16,031 nucleotides of DNA. Origin: Euperipatoides rowelli (taxonomy: Eukaryota; Onychophora; Udeonychophora; Euonychophora; Peripatopsidae). Location of the stretch: NCBI GenBank assembly GCA_003024985.2, contig PXIH01S0000729.1; one strand, 5' to 3'. A program made the translations under genes and the position numbers. Shown here piece after piece: positions 9,386-16,031 of this stretch. The notes below the pieces were generated by a model. It ran no database searches. It was not told where the DNA came from and saw only the letters and a list, made by a program, of their open reading frames with translations. How positions within the stretch are numbered: the first letter of the stretch is position 1; every line of letters begins with the position of its first letter.

Positions 9386-9511
9386 TTGTCCGCGTTAACT
9401 TGGCACAACAAGTGAAATTAAAGAGGTTACTTTACAAGGAAACAACTGGTTGCCTAACCACTCACAATTTAAATCAATGGGATCTGGGCGCTGCCAAGTC
9501 AACGCGGACAA
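9386..9511. repeat. Short foldback (inverted-repeat) element
   Basis: Arms TTGTCCGCGTTAACTTGGCA (9386-9405) and TGCCAAGTCAACGCGGACAA (9492-9511) are inverted copies with 19 of 20 bases matching, around an 86-bp centre. CG-containing arms are striking in this AT-rich intron. It may be a miniature inverted-repeat transposon or the terminal part of a larger one. No target duplication was clear, so superfamily is not assigned. Confidence 0.7.
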
Positions 9512-9923
9512 GCTTTCATTTCATGGCGAACAGCGGTGTGCACATGCAAATTGGTCAACTTGTATGTGTGTAAACATTTCTATAATTATTAAAAATTATT
9601 TTACTAACTGTATGTATAATATTTTAATTGCAATATATCTTGAATTACAAAACATTAAGATAGTAATGAGGTTTAGTTTTCTTTTGTTTAATTTTAATAG
9701 AGAATAAATTAAAATTTATAACTGATTGAATATTGTTAAAATTGTTTCTTAATACTTAATACACATATTGAAATTAACTATCAGAAGGTCTCATGACAGA
9801 AGTTATTGTTTCTTGATTATTTATTTAGTTATTGATTCAATTATTTTTCAGCATTTAAACTAAAGATCTCATGGGTCAAACAAAATTGCTTAATTAAAAT
9901 TGTTACAAAAGTTAACATTTTAC

Positions 9924-10081
9924 CAGCAGCATTTCTGGACTTCCACTCTGTGTGGAGAAAATCATCCTCTATGAGTTTCCAGAAAACATCCGAGCCACAT
10001 GGGAGAGTAATACAGTGCAAAATTAAAGGAACGGCAATCTGTGCCATTTGAGAATGTTCAGAATGCAGCAGCTTCCATAAA
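9924..10081 (-). CDS. unc79: UNC79 homologue, internal exon (third)
   Basis: 158-nt exon: one base finishing the Asn codon from the previous exon, 52 codons, and a final G of a split Val codon. It reads LWKLLHSEHSQMAQIAVPLI, then LHCITLPCGSDVFWKLIEDD, then FLHTEWKSRNAA. The LPCG-D-FW---ED segment followed by a Trp and the downstream VEKVT is, to my recollection, among the most conserved stretches of UNC79, and is the main reason for the family call. The acceptor is TGTATTTTAG and the donor GTAAAA. Only 800 bp of intron separate it from the previous exon. Confidence 0.88.
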
Positions 10082-10881
10082 CTAAAATACAAGAATTATT
10101 TGAAATTTCAATCTTATAGTTAAAAAAAATAAAAAATAAAAATTGTAGTAATTTAGTTTTGAAAATGCCTCTATTTTGGTAGGTAAAAGTGATATTTTAA
10201 CATACAGGGCTCACAGAGTTAATACAGTATATTAATAATTTTTAATGGCAGGTATTTTGAAAATTAATCACCTCAGTAATATATATATTTTTAATTGATT
10301 GTTCCTTTCTATGTTATTAAATTATGCAGTGTTAAAAGAATATACTATATCAAATTAAAAAGTTTATTTTAAAAAATTTACACCAGTCAAAAAATCTGAC
10401 TATGTACAATATATATATATTAGCGTTTCCTGCATAGCATTATAGCATGGTGAAGCATCATGTTTTTTCCCCCACCATGCCTTTATTTTTAGCACTATGC
10501 CCTTTTTGTTAGAAATAATATTTAAAAAAAATTATTTTATTTATTCAATGAATAAAATCAATTAGAAAATTATTTATTTCAAAATAGTAGTTTTACAACT
10601 TTTAAATATAGTTTAATGTATCCTATATTTTAAAAATTAATAGTTTAAAAAAAAAAAATGCATTTTTTTATTAGAGCCAATTTTATTTGACCCCTTAAAA
10701 AATGGCGGTATAATGGGTATAAAGATATGCCCTAGTTTAGATGACCTGCCCTTTTGGGAAAACTTTGTGCGTGCCATTTTTAAATCCTGGAGGAAATGCT
10801 ATATATTTATAAACAGTATACAGTATATACTGTACATGGTCAGATTCTATTCTTCATCTCTGAAAGCAAATTAAATTTTAC
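10082..10881 (-). other. Intron of the UNC79 homologue between exons two and three
   Basis: The shortest visible intron (800 bp), GT-AG, phase 2 (donor GTAAAA, acceptor TGTATTTTAG). Nearly half is the inverted-repeat element at 10421-10801. The remainder is AT-rich, with an (AT)n run at 10409-10420 and a palindromic ACAGTATATACTGT-like stretch near 10818-10834. Confidence 0.75.
10421..10801. mobile_element. Putative hAT-like MITE
   Basis: The left end TAGCGTTTCCTGCATAG matches the right end on the other strand, TAGCATTTCCTCCAGGA, over most of the first 14 bases. GCGTTTCC-type ends resemble hAT termini. Subterminal motifs recur (AGCATGGTG, CCATGCC, ATGCCCTTTT on the left; ATGCCCTAG, TGCCCTTTTG, GTGCCATTTTT on the right). 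The flanks are AT dinucleotide runs, so a target duplication cannot be judged. No coding capacity was seen in its 381 bp. Confidence 0.45.
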
Positions 10882-11030
10882 TTGATTATGAGAAGATTTT
10901 CTTGGGACCATATAAGAAAGCCACGATGCTCCCTTGCTGCTTTACTTAAACATTCTGCATGTAGACATAACAACTTTAAACACTTGAGAAGGTTATAGAG
11001 GACATCTGGGTCCTGTTGCTTCGGCAAATC
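10882..11030 (-). CDS. unc79: UNC79 homologue, internal exon (second)
   Basis: 149-nt exon: 49 codons plus two bases (AA) of a split Asn codon completed by the T that opens the next exon. The product begins DLPKQQDPDVLYNLLKCLKL and ends near WSQENLLII-N. This Leu-rich helical pattern fits the HEAT/armadillo-like architecture of UNC79. The acceptor is TTGTTTCTAG and the donor GTAAAA. Reading on into the intron meets a stop at once (AAG TAA), so the donor position matters: only cutting before GTAAAA keeps the frame into the exon at 10081. With the upstream exon it gives ...IYALLK-DLPKQQDPDV..., a smooth join with no missing phase. Confidence 0.85.
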
Positions 11031-11145
11031 CTAGAAACAACAAAAATAATGTTTGTAAATATTATTTGGTCCTCGTGCAAAATGTAGAAATGGAAATGAT
11101 AAACGCCACTTTTGCACAGTCAAAACATATTTTATTTGTATAGAC

Positions 11146-11378
11146 CAGTATTTGGCCATGGCACTCTTTTAAATACATTTAAAAGTTATGGAACTCCAAC
11201 CTTAAGCTTTGTCCACCAATGGCTCCACTAGCACTTGTTTAAGTTCTCATGCATTTCTACAGAATACCTTCTCTGTGCTTTTTAACTTCTGCAGTCAGGT
11301 ACTCATTGCTGTACTTACAATCTAATGTTCACCTCATGGAACTCCAGGGTTCCACGAAACCCTATTTAGGAAACACTT
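11146..11378. mobile_element. hAT-like MITE with 8-bp target duplication
   Basis: A 233-bp unit lies between GTATAGAC (11138-11145) and GCATAGAC (11379-11386), an 8-bp duplication with 7 of 8 bases identical. The left end starts CAGTATTTGGCCATGGCAC. The right end on the other strand starts AAGTGTTTCCTAAATAGGG, then TTTCGTGGAACCC, a wording common at hAT ends (AGTGTTTCC ... GTGGAACCC). The terminal match is short (about 6 of 8 bases), so the element is old or the termini asymmetric. The open frame at 11249-11449 crosses the right boundary and is not a gene. Confidence 0.58.
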
Positions 11379-12780
11379 GCATAGACATTCTGATTAGTGA
11401 TGTCCAAGTTACAACTTGCTTAGTAATAATGTCGAGATCTTTATTATAGTATCAGTCCTAAAGAAAATATCTACTGATATTTAAAGATCTTCACATTATT
11501 ATTATGCAAGTTATAAGCTACTTGTTACACCACTAATCTGAATGTCTATGCTAATTGTTATGCAAAAGCGGCACCTGTCATTTAAAAATATTATTATAAT
11601 AATAAAAGGTTCTGCAAAAAAATCAAATAACAGATTATGGATGATATTATCAGCTACTATTGTTAATCAATACAATAATTAATTGCTCAAGTATTTTAAG
11701 GTTACCACATAAAAAAACAAATCAGCTCGAAATTTCATATAGAATTGAGTACCTGTACTTATTCACAATATCTAACAACTATGGAGACAAAGTAAAGACT
11801 GCAATGTTTCAAATTGTGCAGTTTTGTATTGTTCAACTAAGCATGCAACAATGTTATAGGAAGAACAATGTATGAAGAAAATAATTGGGTAATTTGATTG
11901 TCACTTTGTACTCCTCTGCCACATTTTCTTTTTACAAGTTATGATAATTGTAGGTCAATAAGTAAGGAAGCTATGTACTAGCTTTTAATAGACTAAAGTA
12001 CAAATTGAGTACCCGTACACCCTTATCACTCCCAAAGAGATTAATTTTAAGAAAATTCTTCATAGTGCTAAGTTCCCAAGTTGATGGAGAGAGATGGATA
12101 TTGAAATGACAATATTAAATTGGTAATGATCTAGCTCAGCAATGTCCTACTGAAATTTGATACTAGCCAATTTTGCGGTAAAATTTTTCAAATATTTACC
12201 ACATTACAAAAAAACATTAAAATATACTACTAATTTTAAAATTGAAATTATTTGTGAAAAATACCTGTTTAAAAATTAAAAATAAATAATGTTCATTTAA
12301 TGGGATACGTGGTCATTTTATTTTATTTTAGTTCTGAAATTTTAGACTGAAATATAGATTTTTTTTAAATATCAACACATTTAAATATCATTATTAAAAT
12401 TATAATAAAAATAATGATTATAATTTTTTAAAAAAATAAGCAAAGCTGTTTATACAAATGTTATAAATTACATTAACTGAAATAACGAAAAGTTACAAGT
12501 TATTTTCCTCAAGTCACCATTTGATCTTTTTTGTAGAATCTTTGGAATTCAAACGCCATAAAATTCACAACAGTAAAATTGTGAAGTTTACCACTATTCA
12601 ATAACAATGACGAGAAAGAAAGAAAACAAAAACGAGTTTTAAACATAGAATTCTTATCACGAATAAGATTATAATAATGCCGTCATTCTTGCATCATTAA
12701 TATACTGTAAATACTTAAAGGAGGTTTATGAAGTCTCTGCAGGAAAAATTGATGTATGTTATATAAATGAGATATGATTG

Positions 12781-12803
12781 TTTTATTTATTTATTTATTA
12801 TTT
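12781..12803. repeat. (TTTA)n simple repeat, LINE tail
   Basis: Four to five TTTA units on the plus strand form the 3' tail of the minus-strand LINE fragment. Such short tetranucleotide tails are the usual 3' end of several LINE families. Confidence 0.8.
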
Positions 12804-13432
12804 GTACTATTACAACGGCATACACCTTTTACAGAATAGTATAGTAAAAAATAAGAAAAACAGCAAAAGAAAACATAATAAATATAGTAATAAGTAAAAT
12901 TCAATAAATAAATTACTGTTCATCATCGTCATCAGTAAAATCGTTAAAATGGTTATATATGGAATTGACAAATTCAGTGTAGTTAGTAAATAGTGATAGT
13001 GACCATATATTACAAAATTTTGTTGTTCGATAGATTGGGTTGCTGAGACTAGTTATTGTATGAAAAAGGCATATCAAATATATTGTTTTTTCTTAATGCT
13101 TTATTTGGTACATGTCTATTTATATCAGATAATAATTGTGGACAATTTATTTTAAAATGCAAGATGTTATGAAGGAATTTTAAACCATTCAAATGCCTTC
13201 TTGATTCAAGGGTACAGAAGCCAAAGAGCTTACACATATCATAATACCCAAGCATTCCATAGTTATATTGAAGTTTGTAACATAGGAAGCGAAGAAATCT
13301 TTAGTGAACTCTGTCAATAGCCATTATTTGGTGTGGTGATTCCAAAACCACCAATGAAAATTCAAGTTTGGTTTGAATTAAATCCAAAACCAAATAATCA
13401 CAGATGGCATAATCAAATACTGTTAATCAGTT
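12781..13432 (-). pseudogene. LINE retrotransposon fragment: 3' end of ORF2 plus tail
   Basis: Read on the minus strand, 13432 downward, the frame gives FDYAICDYLVLDLIQTKLEF, then ESPHQIMAIDRVH, an in-frame stop (13303-13301), RFLRFLCYKLQYNYGMLGYY, DMCKLFGFCTLESRRHLNGL, KFLHNILHFKINCPQLLSDI and NRHVPNKALRKNN. The frame shifts near 13055 and continues to FVNSIYNHFNDFTDDDDEQ and a stop at 12913. I-RV--RFLRFL, LESRR--N-L-FL and PQLL---N--VP are hallmarks of the region after the reverse transcriptase domain in jockey/CR1-like LINEs. A 3' UTR of about 110 bp ends in (AAAT)n at 12803-12781. It is 5'-truncated, with a stop and a frameshift: dead, and in the same orientation as the host gene. Confidence 0.78.
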
Positions 13433-13906
13433 TTCGAGTAGGCCTACAGTATGAAAGAAATTGAGGGCAGCAAGTTATTAAAGATGGTGTAGAGTATTAC
13501 TAACTTCTCATGCTGATTTGTTTAATTTCTAACCTTTATTATATATATAGTTAAATAGCCTAAAATTGTGTTAATTAACCTATTGTATTTTGTAGGGTAG
13601 AATATATAGGCCTAAGCTTGGTTTATCAGGAAATGGTGCACCATGCTTGGTTTTACAAAGAGCCATGCAGGCACACTGATGTTTAAGGGTTTACAATTAC
13701 ATGTAAGTTCTTTTTCTTTTTTCCACCATATTGGCTGGATATGTGATCCGATAACTGTGTGAATAAATCAATTCATTTAAACTCAATGCAATACTATAAT
13801 TTCAACATTGAACAGAATAAAATTATAGTCTCCAAACAACAATTTAAAAAAAAAAATCATATTAATTTTTTGTAAATATATAAAAATTTCATTCTGTGAG
13901 GCTTAC

Positions 13907-14076
13907 CTTTAACAATGCATAGATGAGTTGTAACTGACTGGGCAATTCTTCAATAGTAAATTTAAATTTGCCCTGAGAGGTATGCCAAAACATTCCATCA
14001 TCTACTACTTCTTTCATAACTGGACATTCATTTTCATCTACTAAAGTAGCTTCAGCTACTGTACAGGTAGCAAGCC
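13907..14076 (-). CDS. unc79: UNC79 homologue, internal exon (first of five in the window)
   Basis: Internal exon of a protein I recognise as UNC79, the cytoplasmic-side auxiliary subunit that works with UNC80 to support the NALCN sodium-leak channel in excitable cells. It has 170 nt: two bases completing a split codon, then 56 codons. Recognisable stretches include VDENECPV, DDGMFWHTSQGKFKF and EELPSQLQLIYALLK, the last looking like an amphipathic repeat helix. The acceptor follows TTGTATAATAG and the donor is GTAAGC. It ends in phase 0, which fits the next exon at 11030. The preceding exon lies beyond the window. The reading stays open at both splice sites, which argues for a real exon. Boundaries are inferred from splice consensus and frame; the family call is from memory. 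Confidence 0.85.
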
Positions 14077-14556
14077 CTATTATACAACAAAAACAAGAAG
14101 TCAATTGTTATATGAATTACACTAACAGTTTTCTATTTATTATAATGAAACTATTCTCATTTCTGTAACATGTACTATTTCTAAAATAATTATTTGACTA
14201 TTATTTTCATATAGATATTTCAGTATCCAAACTCCCCACCCTCCACCCCTACATTTTCAAATGACAATGAAACCATTTTAACAATTCTACTATATCGAAA
14301 TTCTGAAATAATCCTACAGGATTCTATCCTTCCCCAGGGGTCAGAAATATTTATTGATAGATTCCATACCCATGACCAATAGAAGATGTAACATTTCATA
14401 CAACCACAACTGGTCATTATGCACACCTCTAAAGTAGGATTTTTTCAATCATTTGAGCACCCACAGTGCATTGATTTCACAACTAAAGGGAGTAAAAACA
14501 AAAACTGGAAATTAAATTTGGTAGATGGTGCAAAACTCATGAAATTTCATTACTCT

Positions 14557-14743
14557 AGATTAATATTTTGATCAGCCCCAATGAGCTAGAAGTTTCTAGA
14601 AAATTGAAAAATTTTAATGTCATAATAAACATTAAAAAAAAAAATTGGAGGTTTTTAAACTTGGCATGGGATAAAGAATTTTTTTATATAAAAAGCTTAG
14701 TTGCAAATTTATTGATAATAGATCAATATTTTCATCGGCCCCC
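14557..14743 (+). repeat. Spaced direct repeat, about 24 bp, 163 bp apart
   Basis: AGATTAATATTTTGATCAGC followed by CCCA (14557-14580) recurs as AGATCAATATTTTCATCGGC followed by CCCC (14720-14743), 20 of 24 bases identical. It may be part of an old interspersed repeat that also includes the element just downstream; no boundaries are clear. Confidence 0.4.
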
Positions 14744-14889
14744 AAACAAGTCAAACTTCACCCCAAAATATTAATTTTCACTAGTAATTTTAACTAAATT
14801 GCAATTGGAAGAAATTGAAATTTAGTTATCCTCTTTTGAAATGGATCATTCTTGGGTCAGACTCATTTGATACAGGGGTGACTAGTTTT

Positions 14890-15102
14890 CAGGCACCCCA
14901 CAAGGGTTGGGGCAGTAGTCTTGGGTCAGAAAGGATGAAGCATTGATGATCAAACTGCATAAGATACTACATAGTTATGACATACTTAACAGCCAAAAAA
15001 AAAAAAAAAATCGCTTATCAAAAAAGTTGCCTTGTTACACCTAACAAACAAAAAAAAAAAAGATTTCCAGCCCTGGGTTCCCGATTAGGATATGGGTGCC
15101 TG
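14890..15102. mobile_element. Putative short inverted-repeat element
   Basis: CAGGCACCCCACAAGG (left) is mirrored by CAGGCACCCATATCC on the other strand at the right, enclosing 213 bp. Just outside, ACTA occurs inverted at a similar distance on both sides, so the true ends may lie further out, for example at CAGGGGTG (14873). No target duplication was convincing. Interior wording shared with the 8187-8564 element (ACTACATAGTT ATGACA, then an A-rich tract, then ATCAAA) suggests a relative. It includes an A16 run (14995-15010) and an A12 run (15050-15061). Confidence 0.42.
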
Positions 15103-15169
15103 CAGGTAGTGCTCCAAAACACTCAGTTGTAGTGTAGGGTTATCAGTTAATCTAGGCATTTGTAATTGA

Positions 15170-15696
15170 CCAAAGAAAGATTTGCAGAGAGTAAACATTT
15201 ATTAGAAGTAATTTTTATATGGGATAGTGAAAATAGTTAAACACATCTAATAGGGTTGTTATTTTGATGGCAGAATGGAAAAAAAAACAAGAGTAAAAAT
15301 TCAAAAGACAGGATTATAAGTCACAGATAGAAATTAAAAAAAAGAACAGACTAACATTAGAATTAGGTATGGTTTTATTTCAAAATGAATAGAAAATTAA
15401 TGGAATTCTCTGCCAAATACAATACTAGAAATTCCCACTATAAACTCTTTTAATAATGCTCTGAATAATAATATTATCTTAGATCAAATATTTATTTTAA
15501 TAGATTGATTTAATAATTTTTGGGAAAAGAAAAAGTCAGAAGACTCACTTATTTACTATCTATAACTATAAAACAGTGATAACACGATAATTTAGTTTTT
15601 AGTTTTCTTTGTTGTGTGTAATTTGTATTGAATTTATGTTCACGAGAGTTTTACTCTGCTGTATAAGCGTAAGCTTAAACTGTAAATAAATAAATA
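15170..15696 (+). pseudogene. LINE retrotransposon fragment: C-terminus of ORF2 plus 3' tail
   Basis: The clearest block is WNSLPNTILEIPTINSFNNA at 15401-15460, continuing to a stop at 15506-15508. W-NSLP----- and -P--NSFK--LD is the well-known last block of many LINE ORF2 proteins. Just upstream, decayed frames give LLEVIF and DYKSQIEIKKKNRL, consistent with the preceding DLIE-YK and RGH--K---KR-R segments. The 3' part (CGAGAGTTTTACTCTGCTG, then GCGTAAGCTTAAAC) leads into a (TAAA)n tail at 15683-15696, which is how such elements end. Several stops and shifts make it inactive. The left limit is uncertain. Confidence 0.68.
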
Positions 15697-15701
15697 NANC
15701 N
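15683..15701. repeat. (AAAT)n tail with ambiguous bases
   Basis: The AAATAAATAAAT run ends in unresolved bases at 15697, 15699 and 15701. These are the only Ns in the window and sit exactly at the end of the LINE tail, pointing to poor read agreement at a simple repeat or a collapsed assembly. Confidence 0.85.
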
Positions 15702-15862
15702 ATGTCTAATATGCTTATATTTTTTAATTAGCCTTTTTAAAACTGACTAAACTTTAAAGTAATGTTTAATTAAATTTTGATTTAGAAGAATTAATTTTTT
15801 TATACTATTTTTTTTATTTTGTAGGAAGGTGGTTTGAAGGAGAGGATATTAGGTGAAGTGGG

Positions 15863-15888
15863 GGTAATACTGTGGTGCGGGTATTACC
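15863..15888. repeat. Inverted repeat (8-bp perfect stem)
   Basis: GGTAATAC (15863-15870) and GTATTACC (15881-15888) are perfect inverted copies around the 10-base loop TGTGGTGCGG. The segment 15825-15895 is GC-richer than its surroundings. No function is evident; it may be the edge of an unrecognised repeat. Confidence 0.55.
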
Positions 15889-16031
15889 GTGCATCAAAGT
15901 ATTTCATATTGTGATAAAATTAAAAATATATTCAGTACTTCCCTGTTCTGGTTGCAATATGTACCAATAATTGATATAAATAATCTTGAAATTTTTTTTT
16001 ATAAATGTGCAAGAGTGGAAAAACGAAAAAT

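Larger units (their letters stand above)
7853..9923 (-). other. Intron of the UNC79 homologue between exons three and four
   Basis: 2071-bp GT-AG intron in phase 1 (donor GTAAAA, acceptor TTTCTTTACAG). It is dense in repeats: two truncated LINE tails, a 378-bp inverted-repeat element between them and a 126-bp foldback, all listed separately. The rest (8880-9385 and 9512-9923) is AT-rich with no gene I can support. The open frames at 8274-8552 and 9271-9573 are chance readings through repeats. Confidence 0.75.
11031..13906 (-). other. Intron of the UNC79 homologue between exons one and two
   Basis: 2876-bp GT-AG intron, phase 0 (donor GTAAGC, acceptor TTGTTTCTAG). It holds a hAT-like MITE and a LINE 3' fragment, listed separately. 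The long part 11390-12780 is AT-rich with no exon or element I can support; two similar phrases, ATTGAGTACCTGTAC (11744) and ATTGAGTACCCGTAC (12005), are the only repetition noticed. 13435-13890 likewise shows nothing beyond short TA runs. Confidence 0.75.
14077..16031 (-). other. Intron of the UNC79 homologue before the first visible exon (incomplete)
   Basis: The acceptor TTGTATAATAG ends at 14077; the donor lies beyond the right edge. I see no further UNC79 exon in this stretch. 14100-14550 is unremarkable. 14557-14743 holds a spaced direct repeat, 14890-15102 an inverted-repeat element and 15170-15696 a plus-strand LINE fragment, each listed separately. The final 330 bases contain a GC-richer hairpin (15863-15888) but no gene. 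Confidence 0.7.

Noticed and set aside
9271-9573. 100-codon plus-strand open frame, the longest in the window
   Set aside because: It reads straight through the foldback arms, shows no domain, and overlaps equally long readings in other frames. Taken as chance.
11249-11449. 66-codon plus-strand open frame
   Set aside because: It spans the right boundary of the hAT-like MITE and continues into flanking intron.
14220-14426. 68-codon minus-strand open frame considered as a further UNC79 exon
   Set aside because: The product (MCIMTSCGCMKCYIFYWSW...) has no similarity I recognise, and no splice sites with compatible phase to the exon at 14076 were evident.
1-16031. CRISPR array, operon, phage or other prokaryotic system
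   Set aside because: No regularly spaced repeats and no compact gene arrangement; spliced exons, LINE/SINE remnants and base composition show animal nuclear DNA.

Overview
This is an AT-rich eukaryotic window made mostly of intron. It holds one recognisable gene, on the minus strand, as five internal exons: 14076..13907, 11030..10882, 10081..9924, 7852..7671 and 5010..4809. All five have GT-AG splice sites and compatible phases. Joined, they give 286 uninterrupted complete codons that I recognise as an internal piece of UNC79, the large HEAT-repeat-like auxiliary subunit of the NALCN sodium-leak channel complex. The identification is from memory of the family and was not searched. Neither end of the gene is here: the first exon opens mid-codon (phase 1) and the last closes on the first base of a codon, so the gene continues off both sides. 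There is no promoter, start codon, stop codon or polyadenylation site.

The organism is an animal, most likely an invertebrate. AT-rich introns of about 0.8-2.9 kb, decayed LINE 3' ends with TAAA-type or GAT-type tails, a tRNA-derived SINE and many short hAT-like elements would suit a mollusc such as a gastropod, but this is a soft inference. Ambiguous bases at 15697-15701 show that it is draft assembly.

Layout from left to right. 1-4808 is the intron after the last visible exon; it holds a 1.3-kb hAT-like element (831-2125) and a 205-bp piggyBac-like MITE flanked by TTAA (4056-4260). 5011-7670 is an intron with a tRNA-derived SINE (about 6666-6766) and most of a 658-bp hAT-like element. 7853-9923 is an intron with two truncated LINE tails of one family, a 378-bp inverted-repeat element between them, and a short foldback element. 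10082-10881 is almost filled by a 381-bp inverted-repeat element. 11031-13906 has a 233-bp hAT-like MITE and a sense-oriented LINE 3' fragment. 14077-16031 is the intron before the first visible exon, with an inverted-repeat element and a LINE 3' fragment on the plus strand.

I found no new multi-gene system, CRISPR array, operon, rRNA or functional tRNA. What is informative is the exon chain and the catalogue of small transposons, several of which can be delimited by target-site duplications visible in the sequence.
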